DNA of 64,000 nt from JANQHO01 sp965218075 (GCA_965218075.1 CBDCJZ010000003.1:124001-188000); one strand, 5' to 3'. Numbered from the stretch's first letter, positions 16,889-26,229 are shown. Made by a program: numbers and translations. Notes: generated from the letters alone by a model not told the origin.

Positions 16889-18045
16889 GTATTGTTCGCA
16901 CTAACCCACAAGTTTTAAAATGGGCCCGTGAGCAATCAGGCTATCAGGCAGAAGAGGTTGCTCGAAGACTTAACAGAAAAACTGTCACAGCTCAAACAGT
17001 GCTTAACTGGGAAAAAGGTGAAAAATTTCCCTCCTATTCCCAACTGGAAAATCTTGCCTATAAAATTTACAAAAGGCCACTGGCAATATTCTTTTTTTCA
17101 GAACCTCCTGATGAAAGTGATATTAAGAAATCATTTAGAACATTGCCAGAATCAGTTGATAGCCTTGATCCAAATATGAGATTGATACTCCGTAAAGCCC
17201 GGGTTATGCAACTCAACCTAATAGAATTACATGAAAATAAAATCAGTGAGAAAACAATTTTTAAAAACTTAAAATTTACACTAAGCTCATCTATTAAAAA
17301 TCTGTCAAAAAAAGTCAGAAACTACTTAGATATAGACATAACAAAACAAAAAAAATGGGAAAGTCCAAAATCAGAAGAAGCATTAAAACAATGGAGGGAA
17401 GCAGTGCAGTCTTGCGGTGTCTTTGTATTTAAAGATTCGTTTAAAGAATCTGATTTTTCAGGTTTTTGTTTGTATGATCAAAATTTTCCAATAATTTACA
17501 TCAACAACAATGAAGCTAAAACGAGACAAATATTTACTCTTTTTCACGAATTGGCTCATATACTGTTCCATACAAGTGGATTTCACCCCTTGAATGAAAA
17601 TTATTTTAGCAGTCAATTAAAAGGGGAGAATCAAAAAATAGAAACAAAGTGCAATGAATTTGCCGGAGCCTTTTTAGTACCAGATGAGTCTCTTCCTGAA
17701 ACAATTGAATTAAAAGACATTAAAAAACTGGCTAACGATTATTCAGTAAGTCAGGAGGTTTTTTTAAGAAGACTTCTAGAAAAGAAGATCATCTCAAATA
17801 CAACCTATAATCAGTTAAAAGAAACAATTATGGAAGAATATCAAAGTTCTAAAAAGAAAAAGACAAAAGGCGGGAATTACTATGCAATAAAAGGAACTTA
17901 CTTGGGGGATAAATACATTTCCCTTGTTTATGAAAAGTATAAGCAAAAAAAGATCTCTTCCAATCAACTGCCTGATTTTCTGGACGCAAAGCTTGAAACT
18001 ATTGCTCAAATGAGCCCTTTTAAACAGGAGTTAAGCAGGGGTTAA
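16885..18045 (+). CDS. XRE-family regulator with ImmA/IrrE metallopeptidase domain
   Basis: A 386-residue protein with an N-terminal helix-turn-helix (residues 1-65; WAREQSGYQAEEVARRLN, TVLNWEKGEKFPS) followed by the linker typical of this family (FFFSEPPDE, FRTLPES) and a zinc peptidase domain. The HExxH motif is HELAH at 221-225 and the third ligand is probably Glu258 in CNEFAGAFLVP. ImmA/IrrE-type proteins cleave or release repressors and, in toxin-antitoxin pairs, neutralise partner toxins. The gene overlaps mod by 4 nt and is followed within about 15 bp by a DUF4411 PIN-like gene, an arrangement seen repeatedly for predicted toxin-antitoxin modules. It may act as antitoxin or as regulator of the restriction operon. 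Confidence 0.82.
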   Translation: MSIVRTNPQVLKWAREQSGYQAEEVARRLNRKTVTAQTVLNWEKGEKFPSYSQLENLAYKIYKRPLAIFFFSEPPDESDIKKSFRTLPESVDSLDPNMRLILRKARVMQLNLIELHENKISEKTIFKNLKFTLSSSIKNLSKKVRNYLDIDITKQKKWESPKSEEALKQWREAVQSCGVFVFKDSFKESDFSGFCLYDQNFPIIYINNNEAKTRQIFTLFHELAHILFHTSGFHPLNENYFSSQLKGENQKIETKCNEFAGAFLVPDESLPETIELKDIKKLANDYSVSQEVFLRRLLEKKIISNTTYNQLKETIMEEYQSSKKKKTKGGNYYAIKGTYLGDKYISLVYEKYKQKKISSNQLPDFLDAKLETIAQMSPFKQELSRG

Positions 18046-18060
18046 GGATGTTTGAATAAA

Positions 18061-18567
18061 ATGGTTTATGTATTTGACACAAGTTCATTCATTGCTTTGA
18101 GTAAGCTCCTTTCATGGGAGGAAAAAATAAACAGCTTAGTAAAATCCAAGAAAATTATTTCTGTAAAAGAAGCATTTAAAGAAATTGAACTCTATTATCG
18201 TAATGATGACTTAAAAAAATGGGCAAAAAAAAATAAAGATATTTTTGAGATTATGAGTGAGGAGGAAAGTCAATTTTTGTCGGATTTATTTTCTAAACAC
18301 CCCGAATTTCGATATATAATTAATTCGAAAATTTGGTTAAAGCCCAAGCCATGTGCAGATCCGTTTGTGATTGCAAAAGCCGGTGTATTAAAAAAAGAAA
18401 AAACTCTTTTACCTGATGCATTTGATGTCTGTGTTGTTTCCGAAGAAAAAGATAAAAAGAATGCCCCTAAGATTCCAAATATTTGTAAAGAGTATGATAT
18501 TCCTTATAAGTCTTTAAAAGAATTTATAGAGTCAGAAGGTTTGGAATTAAGTCAAAAAGAACAATAG
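18061..18567 (+). CDS. DUF4411 family PIN-like protein, predicted toxin
   Basis: From the ATG at 18061 the product is 168 residues, beginning MVYVFDTSSFIAL; an in-frame TTG three codons upstream (18052) is an alternative start. The opening hydrophobic strand ending in Asp-Thr-Ser matches the first acidic residue of PIN-fold nucleases. CADPFVIAKA in the middle supplies another acidic site, and VVSEEKD with KIPNICKEYDIPY completes the DUF4411 pattern. PIN proteins are metal-dependent RNases and common toxins. The gene follows an XRE-ImmA/IrrE gene and sits inside a type III restriction operon, consistent with a toxin-antitoxin addiction module. Toxicity is inferred from family and context. Confidence 0.72.
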   Translation: MVYVFDTSSFIALSKLLSWEEKINSLVKSKKIISVKEAFKEIELYYRNDDLKKWAKKNKDIFEIMSEEESQFLSDLFSKHPEFRYIINSKIWLKPKPCADPFVIAKAGVLKKEKTLLPDAFDVCVVSEEKDKKNAPKIPNICKEYDIPYKSLKEFIESEGLELSQKEQ

Positions 18568-18606
18568 AAACATACAATAATGGTTTAAAAGTTATAGAGG
18601 TGTTAA

Positions 18607-19191
18607 ATGAAGAAACAGGAAGCACTTATTACTCCTTCTGTTATTAAATGGGCAAGAGAAAAAGCTCATTATTCCATTGATGTTGCCGCTCAAAAAGTGG
18701 GAGTAAGTAGTAAAAAACTAGAAGATTGGGAAAATGAAAAAAGTTTGCCAACCATTACACAGGCCAGAAAAATGTCGCAAGTATATAGAAGGTCCCTGGC
18801 CGCATTTTACCTTCCAGAACCTCCAAAAGATTTTCCGATTCTTAAAGATTTTCGCACAGTAGGAGCCCCCGTAAAATCCAGCTCTTCTCTTGTGTTTCTT
18901 ATAAGACAGATTCAGGAAAGGCAAATCTGGCTCAGCCAGTATTTAAAAGAAAAAGGATACGAAAAATTACAATTTGTTGGTTCGAGCAGCATACGCTCTT
19001 CATCAAAGACTATATCGAGAAATATTGTCAAAACAATTTGGGAGACAGTAGAAAAGCTTCAGACCTTTTAAATAACTGGCTTAGCCAGTGTGAAAAAAAA
19101 AGGTATTCCCTGCATTGATATTTATAATTTAATTAGAGAATTGAAGATCGAGTTCACAGCAATAGTAAAAAATAATGGCACTTCCTTCTAA
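18607..19191 (+). pseudogene. frameshifted, truncated XRE-ImmA/IrrE homologue
   Basis: The first 154 codons encode a helix-turn-helix protein resembling the start of the gene at 16885 (IKWAREKAHYSIDVAAQKVG, LEDWENEKSLP, FYLPEPPKD, FRTVGAP). The frame ends at TAA 19069-19071. A neighbouring frame then reads NNWLSQCEKK, matching the segment that enters the peptidase domain in this family, up to a run of nine A (19093-19101), after which the first frame resumes (GIPCIDIYNL) to a stop overlapping the start of res. The HExxH catalytic region is absent. It is a decayed second copy; the HTH part could still be made as a 154-residue DNA-binding protein. Confidence 0.6.
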
Positions 19192-21841
19192 TTTTCCCTC
19201 TTCACCTCATGCCATATTAAGGCCAAAAATCCGCTGGCTCCCCTCAAAAGAATCCAGCTATGAAAACCCTTTACCCCCATTAGTTAGTGAGTTAAGGAAA
19301 GAGGTTTATGAGTGGCGAGAAAAAAGCTATGAAGGAGCGAGCGACACAAGCAAAGAACTCCTTACTTGGTGGTTTAAAGAAGAGCATTTTTTAGAGACTG
19401 GGAAATGTTTTCAATATTATTTTTCACAAAGAGAATCTGTTGAAACAGTCATCTATCTTTATGATGTTGTTCAAATAAAGTCTTCACAGGATTTAATGAG
19501 GTTCGACTCTTCAGGGGCTATATCTCGGCAAATGTTTCGAGAAAACTGGAGGCGCTTTGTTATTAAAATGGCAACAGGTTCAGGAAAAACAAAGGTTATA
19601 AGTCTTCTTCTTGCGTGGTCTTATTTTCATAAAATGTATGAGCCTGATTCAGAATTAGCTCGAAACTTTCTTTTAGTAGCTCCGAATATCATCGTTTTAG
19701 ATAGACTTAGGACTGACTTTGATGGCTTTAGAATTTTTAATACAGACCCCATTATTCCAAGAAATGACTATGCTGGAAAAAGCTGGGAAAATGACTTTCA
19801 ACTGACCGTACATATTCAAGATGAGTTAAGGCAAGTAAAAGAGTTTGGAAATGTTTTTTTAACAAATATCCACAGGGTATACTCCAGAAATGATTCTGTT
19901 CCCTCTTTTGAAGATAAGGATACGACAAGCTATTTTTTAGGTGAAAAACCCGTAGCGAAAACTACAGACTCAAAAGTAGATTTGGGAGACATTGTTCGAG
20001 ATATTGATGAACTGTTTGTTATCAATGATGAAGCCCATCATATCCATGATGAAAAATTAGCCTGGTTTAAGTCCATTGAAGATATACACAATCGGCTCAA
20101 GCAAAAAGATAAGTTTTTGTCTCTTCAAATAGATGTAACAGCCACCCCCAAGCACCACAACGGCTCTATTTTTGTTCAAACAGTTTCTGATTATCCTCTT
20201 GTTGAAGCTATTGCTCAAAATGTTGTAAAGCATCCGGTTCTCCCCAACGAGGAAAGCCGGGAGAAACTTCAGGAAAAAAAGAGCGCTAAATTCACAGAAA
20301 AGTATGAGGATTACATTCGCCTGGGTGTAATAGAATGGAGAAAAGTTTATGATGAGCACATTAAGCTGGGTAAAGAAGCCATTCTCTTTATTATGACAGA
20401 TGACACGAGAAATTGTGATGATGTTGCTCATTATCTCGAGACCACTTTTCCTTATTTAAATAAAGCGGTTTTATCCATCCATACCAATAAAAGCGGTGGT
20501 ATTAGCGAATCAACTAGTGGAAAAAGCAAAGAAGAGCTGGATGAGCTAAGAAAAGAAGCCAATGAAATTGACAGCGATAAAAGTCGTTACAAAGCTATTG
20601 TTTCTGTTTTAGTTCTAAAGGAAGGCTGGGATGTAAAGAATGTTACAACCATTGTGGGGCTAAGAGCCTATTCCTCCAAGAGCAACATTCTGCCGGAACA
20701 AACTCTTGGCAGAGGCTTAAGGCTTATGTATCGGGACACCAGAGGCATTGAGGAAAAAGTCAGTGTGATTGGGACAGAGGCTTTTATAAATTTTGTAAAA
20801 GACATTCAAAAAGAAGGAGTGGAACTTGAATATGATGATATGGGGGAAAGGACTCCTCCTAAAGCCACTACAATTTTAGAAATTGATTCTGAAAATCCAA
20901 CAAAAGATATTTCAAAGCTGAACATGAAAATTCCCGTTCTTACTCCTCGAACTTATAGGGACTATAAAGACCTATCTCTGCTCAAGCCCGGTGAATTTGA
21001 GTTTAAAAAATGCCAGCTCAAAAAAACAGGAGAAAAAAGCAAAAGAGAGATTCACTTTGAGTATACGGTGACAAGGGAAAATGAAGAACCTTACTCCCAT
21101 ACAACTGTTTTAGACACGACAGATATTATAGATTATAGGAATGTTCTTGGCTTTTTTGCAAATACCATTGTAAAAGAGCTAAAGCTTATCAGCGTCTACG
21201 ATATCATCTATGGAAAGGTAAAAGAGTTTATCCGTGATCATTTGTTTAAGAGTCCTGTCAATTTAGAAGACAAAGAAACAATTAGCAATTTATCAAATCC
21301 CGATATAACAAAGCGTATTATTGAAGTATTTAAGAAAGAAATTAACAGTTTAACAGTCCAAGAAAAAGAGGCAAACTTGAAAAGGGACTTTCAACTTACA
21401 AACACTCGCCCTTTTCCTGTTAAAAACAAAGGTTTTTTGACTACAAAAAGTGTGTTCAATAGATGTGTTGGAGATAACGAGCTAGAGCATGAATTTGGAA
21501 AATTTTTAGATAACTGTGATGATATTATTTCTTATACAAAGCTCTACTTTGCTATCGGTTTTAAAATAGACTATGTAGATAAAGATGGCAATATAAAGAA
21601 CTACTATCCCGATTTTCTAGTTAAAAAATCAGAAAAAGAAATGTTTGTTATTGAAACCAAAGGACGAGAAGATTTAAATGATCCTCTAAAATTAGCTCGT
21701 CTTAAACAATGGTGCGGTGATGTGAATAAGCAAGGATTATCTGTTAAATGGGGTTTTGTTTTTGTAGGGGAAGATGATTTTAAGAAATATAAACCTACAA
21801 ACTTTCAAAGTCTTATGGAGACTTTTACAGAGTACAAATAA
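19175..21841 (+). CDS. res: type III restriction-modification system, Res helicase-endonuclease
   Basis: An 888-residue superfamily 2 translocase with a C-terminal nuclease. Walker A is ATGSGKT at 133-139, the DEAH box is at 285-288 (VINDEAHHIHDE), and VLVLKEGWDVKNV with EQTLGRGLRLMY are the late helicase motifs. The nuclease site is PDF (about 812-814) followed by the E-x-K of VIETKG (827-829), the PD-(D/E)XK pattern. Res needs Mod, ATP and two inversely oriented unmethylated sites for cleavage. All catalytic motifs look intact. The ATG lies inside the end of the decayed XRE gene. Read-through from mod across the toxin-antitoxin insert would be required if there is no internal promoter. Confidence 0.88.
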   Translation: MALPSNFPSSPHAILRPKIRWLPSKESSYENPLPPLVSELRKEVYEWREKSYEGASDTSKELLTWWFKEEHFLETGKCFQYYFSQRESVETVIYLYDVVQIKSSQDLMRFDSSGAISRQMFRENWRRFVIKMATGSGKTKVISLLLAWSYFHKMYEPDSELARNFLLVAPNIIVLDRLRTDFDGFRIFNTDPIIPRNDYAGKSWENDFQLTVHIQDELRQVKEFGNVFLTNIHRVYSRNDSVPSFEDKDTTSYFLGEKPVAKTTDSKVDLGDIVRDIDELFVINDEAHHIHDEKLAWFKSIEDIHNRLKQKDKFLSLQIDVTATPKHHNGSIFVQTVSDYPLVEAIAQNVVKHPVLPNEESREKLQEKKSAKFTEKYEDYIRLGVIEWRKVYDEHIKLGKEAILFIMTDDTRNCDDVAHYLETTFPYLNKAVLSIHTNKSGGISESTSGKSKEELDELRKEANEIDSDKSRYKAIVSVLVLKEGWDVKNVTTIVGLRAYSSKSNILPEQTLGRGLRLMYRDTRGIEEKVSVIGTEAFINFVKDIQKEGVELEYDDMGERTPPKATTILEIDSENPTKDISKLNMKIPVLTPRTYRDYKDLSLLKPGEFEFKKCQLKKTGEKSKREIHFEYTVTRENEEPYSHTTVLDTTDIIDYRNVLGFFANTIVKELKLISVYDIIYGKVKEFIRDHLFKSPVNLEDKETISNLSNPDITKRIIEVFKKEINSLTVQEKEANLKRDFQLTNTRPFPVKNKGFLTTKSVFNRCVGDNELEHEFGKFLDNCDDIISYTKLYFAIGFKIDYVDKDGNIKNYYPDFLVKKSEKEMFVIETKGREDLNDPLKLARLKQWCGDVNKQGLSVKWGFVFVGEDDFKKYKPTNFQSLMETFTEYK

Positions 21842-21850
21842 TCTATTTGT
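21834..21850. terminator. AT-rich hairpin between convergent res and dprA
   Basis: ACAAATA (21834-21840) and TATTTGT (21844-21850) form a perfect 7-bp inverted repeat with a 3-nt loop, overlapping the res stop codon and lying 24 bp from the end of dprA. Position suits a bidirectional terminator, but the stem has only one G-C pair. Confidence 0.3.
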
Positions 21851-21873
21851 AATAAATTAGTTTGATTTACCAT

Positions 21874-22974
21874 TTAAGAAAGAGTGTATAGTTTTCCCGG
21901 CAGGCTTTTTATTATTCCTTTTAATTCTAAATTCATTAAAATTTGTAATATTTTGCTAATCGGAAAATCTATCTTCATACAAAGATGATCGACTTCTATT
22001 TTTCCGGATTTTTTTATGAAACCATAAATTTTCTCTTCGTCATCGGTTAAATTTATTACAGATTCCGATGGCATTTCTCTTTGATTAACATCTGTATTAT
22101 CCCATCCCAATATGTATTTCAAATCATCTACTCCCGTTAAAAGATTTGCTTTATGTGTTTTTATAAGCTGATTACATCCCTCAGAAAGACTATCGCTAAC
22201 TCTACCGGGAACAGCAAATACATCTCTATTGTAGCTATTTGCAATTTCCGCTGTAATTAAGGCACCTCCTTTATGGGTAGTTTCTATCACTATTACTGCA
22301 TCACACATTCCGGCAATTATCCTGTTCCGCTTTGGAAAATTCTCTCGTTCGGGCTTAATACCACTCGAGAAATCGGTGACTAAACCTCCTTTATTTCTCA
22401 CCATTTTTTGGGCTGTACTAGTGTGTAATGAAGGATAAACCCTGTCTAGGCCATGCGCTAAAACCCCCAAAGTAGGAAGGCCGGTTTCCAAAGCTGCTTG
22501 ATGAGCTGAAATATCAATTCCGTAAGCCAGTCCACTTATTATTAAAGGAGCTAAAGAGCGGAGCTCATTTATTAATTTCCCACATAAATCCCGACCATAA
22601 GCAGTGGCATTTCTACTTCCTACAATTGATAGACTTTTCGAAGGATTGAGGTCAACTGAACCTTTGCAATAAAGCATAACCGGACCGTCCTCGCATTGTT
22701 TTAGCCTGGAGGGATAATCTTTGTCGGTAAAATACAAAGAGGATAGGTTATTTTGACGAATAAAATTAAGCTCTTCTTCGGCTCTGCTCAATATGGCTTG
22801 CCGACTAATATTTTCTGAAGACTTAGGCCCGATACCGGGAATTCTTTCTAAAGATTTTCTCGTTTCTTTAAAAACTGCTTCCGGACTGCCACAATGAGCA
22901 ATCAAATTCTTGGCTGTTTTATCTCCTACGCCTGGAATTAAGGTAATGCCGATTTTGTATACCAGTTCTTCCAA
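21874..22974 (-). CDS. dprA: DNA-processing protein DprA
   Basis: A 366-residue DprA/Smf protein. A helix-hairpin-helix-rich N-terminus (IPGVGDKTAKNLI, IPGIGPKSSENI) precedes the Rossmann-like core with the family signatures VGSRNATAYG, ISGLAYGIDISAH, LGVLAHGLDRVYP, FPKRNRIIAGM and GGALITAEIA, and a C-terminal winged-helix-like domain (about 300-366). DprA binds incoming single-stranded DNA in the cytoplasm and loads RecA during natural transformation. The gene stands alone, converging on res. Its presence makes DNA uptake possible, which would favour recombination among the repeat-rich genes nearby, although dprA is widespread and does not prove competence. Confidence 0.92.
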   Translation of the reverse strand: MEELVYKIGITLIPGVGDKTAKNLIAHCGSPEAVFKETRKSLERIPGIGPKSSENISRQAILSRAEEELNFIRQNNLSSLYFTDKDYPSRLKQCEDGPVMLYCKGSVDLNPSKSLSIVGSRNATAYGRDLCGKLINELRSLAPLIISGLAYGIDISAHQAALETGLPTLGVLAHGLDRVYPSLHTSTAQKMVRNKGGLVTDFSSGIKPERENFPKRNRIIAGMCDAVIVIETTHKGGALITAEIANSYNRDVFAVPGRVSDSLSEGCNQLIKTHKANLLTGVDDLKYILGWDNTDVNQREMPSESVINLTDDEEKIYGFIKKSGKIEVDHLCMKIDFPISKILQILMNLELKGIIKSLPGKLYTLS

Positions 22975-23211
22975 ATTTGATTTGAGATTACGATTAGCTT
23001 AGAAAGATAATATCTTTGTAATCAGTTGTCATTCTTAATGAAAAACAAACACAATAAAACTAATAAAAACTGATGTGCTTTTCAGAACGTAAATTTTAGA
23101 CAAATGTTTTGTGAAGATTTAACGGATGTGTAAATGGCAAATTCAACCCATGTAAATCGAAATTGATAAGCCAACTAGTGCTGTGACTGGAAGAATATAC
23201 TAAAAGTGGTC
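22975..23211. other. AT-rich intergenic region upstream of dprA
   Basis: No reading frame, RNA gene or clear repeat was found in this stretch. Confidence 0.5.
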
Positions 23212-23387
23212 TATAAGGGCCATCTCTTGAAAAGCTGTAGAACTTCATTTGCTACAATGCAGTGTATCGCTAAACCGTTATGAGAAAATACCGTATGCCA
23301 ATTCTCTCCAGTATCGGTAGTTTTTAGGATTGCGCCTGAGATTATCCTAAACCTATTGTCAATATCAGCTAAATTCAAATTGCCAAA
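23212..23387 (-). pseudogene. remnant of a Ycf48/BNR-repeat-like gene
   Basis: An open stretch of about 57 codons on the minus strand, closed by stops at both ends and with no plausible start, reads ISGAILKTTDTGENWHTVFS. The G-x-ILKTTD-x-GE-x-W pattern is the signature blade motif of Ycf48-like and sortilin/BNR beta-propellers, common in T9SS-secreted Bacteroidota proteins. Sequence upstream and downstream shows no further blades, so this is a leftover from a deleted gene. Confidence 0.5.
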
Positions 23388-23403
23388 TCATTAAATTTGC
23401 CCT

Positions 23404-25860
23404 ATGAAGCATTATGCGGAGGTAATCCTTCCTTTACCCCTTCGCAAAAACTACACTTACCGTATACCACCTCACTTGCAAGAGAATATAGTCCCCGGGA
23501 TGCGCGTAGTAGTGCAATTTGCTAAGCGAAAATTGTATACCGCCCTAGTAAAGGATATCACCGATCAAAACGGGGCTGGTACGCAAATAAAGGACATACT
23601 GGCTTTAGAAGATAAAATTCCCATTGTAATACCTCAGCAGTTAAAATTATGGCAATGGATGGCCGATTATTATCTCTGCTCCCTAGGAGAATTGATGATG
23701 GCTTCGCTCCCTTCCGGACTGAAATTGCAAAGTGAAACCAAAGTGCTGTATAACCATTTGAAAAAGGTCGTTGAAGAGGAGTTATCCGATTATGAATATC
23801 TGATTGTCGAAGCCTTGCACCAACAGAATTCGCTTACCATCAAAGAGATCAGCGATATTATTGATATAAAGAACCCTCTCAAGGTGATTTATAATCTGAT
23901 GAGTAAGCACTATATTTTGCTGGAAGAAGAAATTAAAGGTGGATACCGTCCTAAGCAGGTACGTTTTGTCAAACTTTCTGACACTTATAACAAGGAAAGC
24001 TCGAGTACTTTATTTCAGAAGTTAGAGAGAGCTCCTAAGCAAAAAGAATTATTGCTCTCCTATTTCAAACTTCTGGCTCAAGAGCCTATTTTAAGAGAGA
24101 CGGGCGTAAAAACAGCCAGTCTCCTCAAAACAGCTCGTGCTAGTAATATTTCCCTTAGAAGCTTAGAAGAAAAGGGCATTTTTGAGATTTTTTACGATCG
24201 TGGTATAGTGTTGACTGACAATTCAGTGCCCTCTTCTAAAGAGCTGAGTTTTGAACAACAAAAGGCTTTAGAGGAAATACAAAGGCAATATCAAGAAAAA
24301 GATACCGTGTTGCTACATGGAGTTACTTCATCTGGTAAAACTGAGATCTACATTAAGCTAATTAATAAGGTTTTGCAAGAAGACAAACAAGTACTTTACC
24401 TGGTTCCCGAAATTGCCCTGACTACTCAGCTACTCAGTCGTCTTAATCGTTATTTTGGTAAAGACTTATTGGTCTATCACTCGCGTTTTAGCGACTGCAA
24501 AAGAGTGGAAAGTTACCTTCGGCTCATCGAAGAAAAAAACCGACCTAAAATTATAGTTGGGACACGCAGTAGCCTACTTCTTCCCTTGCACAACTTAGGG
24601 CTAATTATAGTGGATGAAGAGCATGAAAGTAGCTTCAAACAATTTGATCCTGCGCCTCGCTACCATGCCCGCGATACGGCCATTGTGTTAGCTAAAATGC
24701 TTGAAGCTAAAGTACTGCTTGGCTCTGCCACTCCTGCCTTTGAAACTTATTACAATGCCTGGCAAGGCAAGTTTGGCTTGGTAAGCATTCATAAACGCTA
24801 TGGTAATTTACCTTTACCGGAAATTCAATGCGTTGACTTAAGGAAGGCTTACCGTAAGGGGAAAATGAACGTTCGCTTCAGCATTGAGCTACTAAATGCT
24901 ATCAAAGAAGCTCTGAATGCCCGAAAGCAAGTGATCCTCTTCCGGAACCGAAGGGGATTCTCACGCATGACCCAATGTTGCAGCTGCGGACACGTTACCC
25001 AATGCAAGAATTGCAATATTTCCCTTATCTACCACAAAAATGTAAATCTCTTACGTTGTCATTACTGCGGTTATACTCTTCATGTGCCTCAAAAGTGCTC
25101 AGCTTGTGGAGGCAGGCAGTTCAACGCATTGGGATTTGGTACAGAAAAGCTAGAGGAAGATCTAAAGCTCTTGCTTCCTCATGCTAAAATCAAACGTATG
25201 GATTTAGATACCACCCGAGGCAAAAATGCATACGAAAATATCATTAACGATTTGGAGGATGGAGAAATTGACATTCTGATCGGAACGCAAATGGTAGCCA
25301 AAGGGTTGGACTTTGAAAACGTGAGCCTGGTGGGAATTATAAATGCGGATACCCTACTTAACTTTCCAGATTTCCGGAGCCATGAACGAGCTTTTCAACT
25401 GATGGTACAATTAGCAGGTAGAGCTGGACGCAAAGGAAGCCGAGGTAAGCTTTTAATCCAAACCGGCGACCCGAACCACAAGGTGATTCACGAGGTGATG
25501 AGCAACAACTATTTAGGAATGTGTCAAGACGAGCTTTATGAACGCAAAAAACTCAAATACCCTCCCTTTGTACGTCTTATTCAAATTATTCTTAAACATC
25601 GCAATCGCGAATACCTGATCCGCTCTGCTAATCTTTTAGGCAAGGAATTAAAAAAGCTCTTTGGTGATCGATTGCTTGGCCCTGAATTCCCCTTGATTGC
25701 CCGCTTGCGTAATCTCTATCACATGGAAATGATGCTGAAACTAGAGGATAAAGCTAACCTCAGCAAAAGCAAGCAACTCTTTATGCAAACCACAGATAAA
25801 TTTTTTACTGATCATCCTGACCATAGGGTACGAGTGATTTTTGATGTGGATTGTTGCTAG
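23404..25860 (+). CDS. priA: primosomal protein N' (replication restart helicase PriA)
   Basis: An 818-residue 3'-to-5' superfamily 2 helicase. The N-terminal 3'-DNA-end-binding region (MKHYAEVILPLPLRKNYTYRIP) is followed by Walker A GVTSSGKT (306-313), the DEEH box (404-407), VGTRSSLLLP and LLGSATPA, then a zinc-binding module with paired cysteines from about residue 525 (CCSCGH, CKNCN, CHYCGY, CSACGG) and late helicase motifs (TQMVAKGLDF, QLAGRAGRKG). PriA reloads the replisome at stalled forks. All motifs are intact. A perfect -7 type motif TAAATTTG lies at 23392-23399, only a few bases before the ATG, without a well-spaced -33 partner. Confidence 0.95.
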   Translation: MKHYAEVILPLPLRKNYTYRIPPHLQENIVPGMRVVVQFAKRKLYTALVKDITDQNGAGTQIKDILALEDKIPIVIPQQLKLWQWMADYYLCSLGELMMASLPSGLKLQSETKVLYNHLKKVVEEELSDYEYLIVEALHQQNSLTIKEISDIIDIKNPLKVIYNLMSKHYILLEEEIKGGYRPKQVRFVKLSDTYNKESSSTLFQKLERAPKQKELLLSYFKLLAQEPILRETGVKTASLLKTARASNISLRSLEEKGIFEIFYDRGIVLTDNSVPSSKELSFEQQKALEEIQRQYQEKDTVLLHGVTSSGKTEIYIKLINKVLQEDKQVLYLVPEIALTTQLLSRLNRYFGKDLLVYHSRFSDCKRVESYLRLIEEKNRPKIIVGTRSSLLLPLHNLGLIIVDEEHESSFKQFDPAPRYHARDTAIVLAKMLEAKVLLGSATPAFETYYNAWQGKFGLVSIHKRYGNLPLPEIQCVDLRKAYRKGKMNVRFSIELLNAIKEALNARKQVILFRNRRGFSRMTQCCSCGHVTQCKNCNISLIYHKNVNLLRCHYCGYTLHVPQKCSACGGRQFNALGFGTEKLEEDLKLLLPHAKIKRMDLDTTRGKNAYENIINDLEDGEIDILIGTQMVAKGLDFENVSLVGIINADTLLNFPDFRSHERAFQLMVQLAGRAGRKGSRGKLLIQTGDPNHKVIHEVMSNNYLGMCQDELYERKKLKYPPFVRLIQIILKHRNREYLIRSANLLGKELKKLFGDRLLGPEFPLIARLRNLYHMEMMLKLEDKANLSKSKQLFMQTTDKFFTDHPDHRVRVIFDVDCC

Positions 25861-25991
25861 CTTTAATTAAGCCGTTGACCGCAAAAAAGACAGACACTTG
25901 AATAGTACTTCAGAGGAGCTTGGGTTTAGGTCAATTGGCAAATTTTTAAAGTCAATAAGCCAATGACGTACTCAAACTCTGCTACTAAACC
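25861..25991. other. intergenic region after priA
   Basis: No gene or clear hairpin with a T-run was found here before the fabD fragment begins. Confidence 0.4.
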
Positions 25992-26147
25992 CCTATCTGT
26001 CCTGTTTATCAGAATGTGAATGCTTCTGGTATAGTCGATGCTGCAGAAATACAGAAAAATCTAATTGCCCAATTAACTGCTCCTGTAAAATGGACGCCAG
26101 GCATACGACAGATGATTGCTGATGGAGCAAGCGAATTTTACCGCTAA
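25992..26147 (+). pseudogene. 3' fragment of fabD (malonyl-CoA:ACP transacylase)
   Basis: An open stretch between stops reads PVYQNVNASGIVDAAEIQKN, then LIAQLTAPVKWTPGIRQMI and ADGASEFYR before TAA at 26145-26147. This is the C-terminal region of FabD, whose family pattern is PV-x-NV-x-A followed by L-x-xQL-x-xPV-x-W and the DGA-x-x-F-x-E-x-GP end. The active-site region and the final GPGKVL segment are both missing. It is a fragment stranded between priA and the surface-protein cluster and probably marks a rearrangement breakpoint. Confidence 0.75.
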
Positions 26148-26167
26148 CACAGCTACACTCCACCCTC

Positions 26168-26229
26168 ATTCTAAATAATGCTCTGGATTGAAATAAAAAA
26201 TCCTCAAGCCACTCTTCGTTTACTTTCAT
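26168..26229 (-). repeat. conserved intergenic element (also at 36516-36577 and 43460-43521)
   Basis: This segment, reading MKVNEEWLEDFLFQSRALF on the minus strand, is repeated with few changes downstream of loci A and B. It shows that the DNA between the giant genes was duplicated together with them. Its coding sense is uncertain. Confidence 0.5.
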
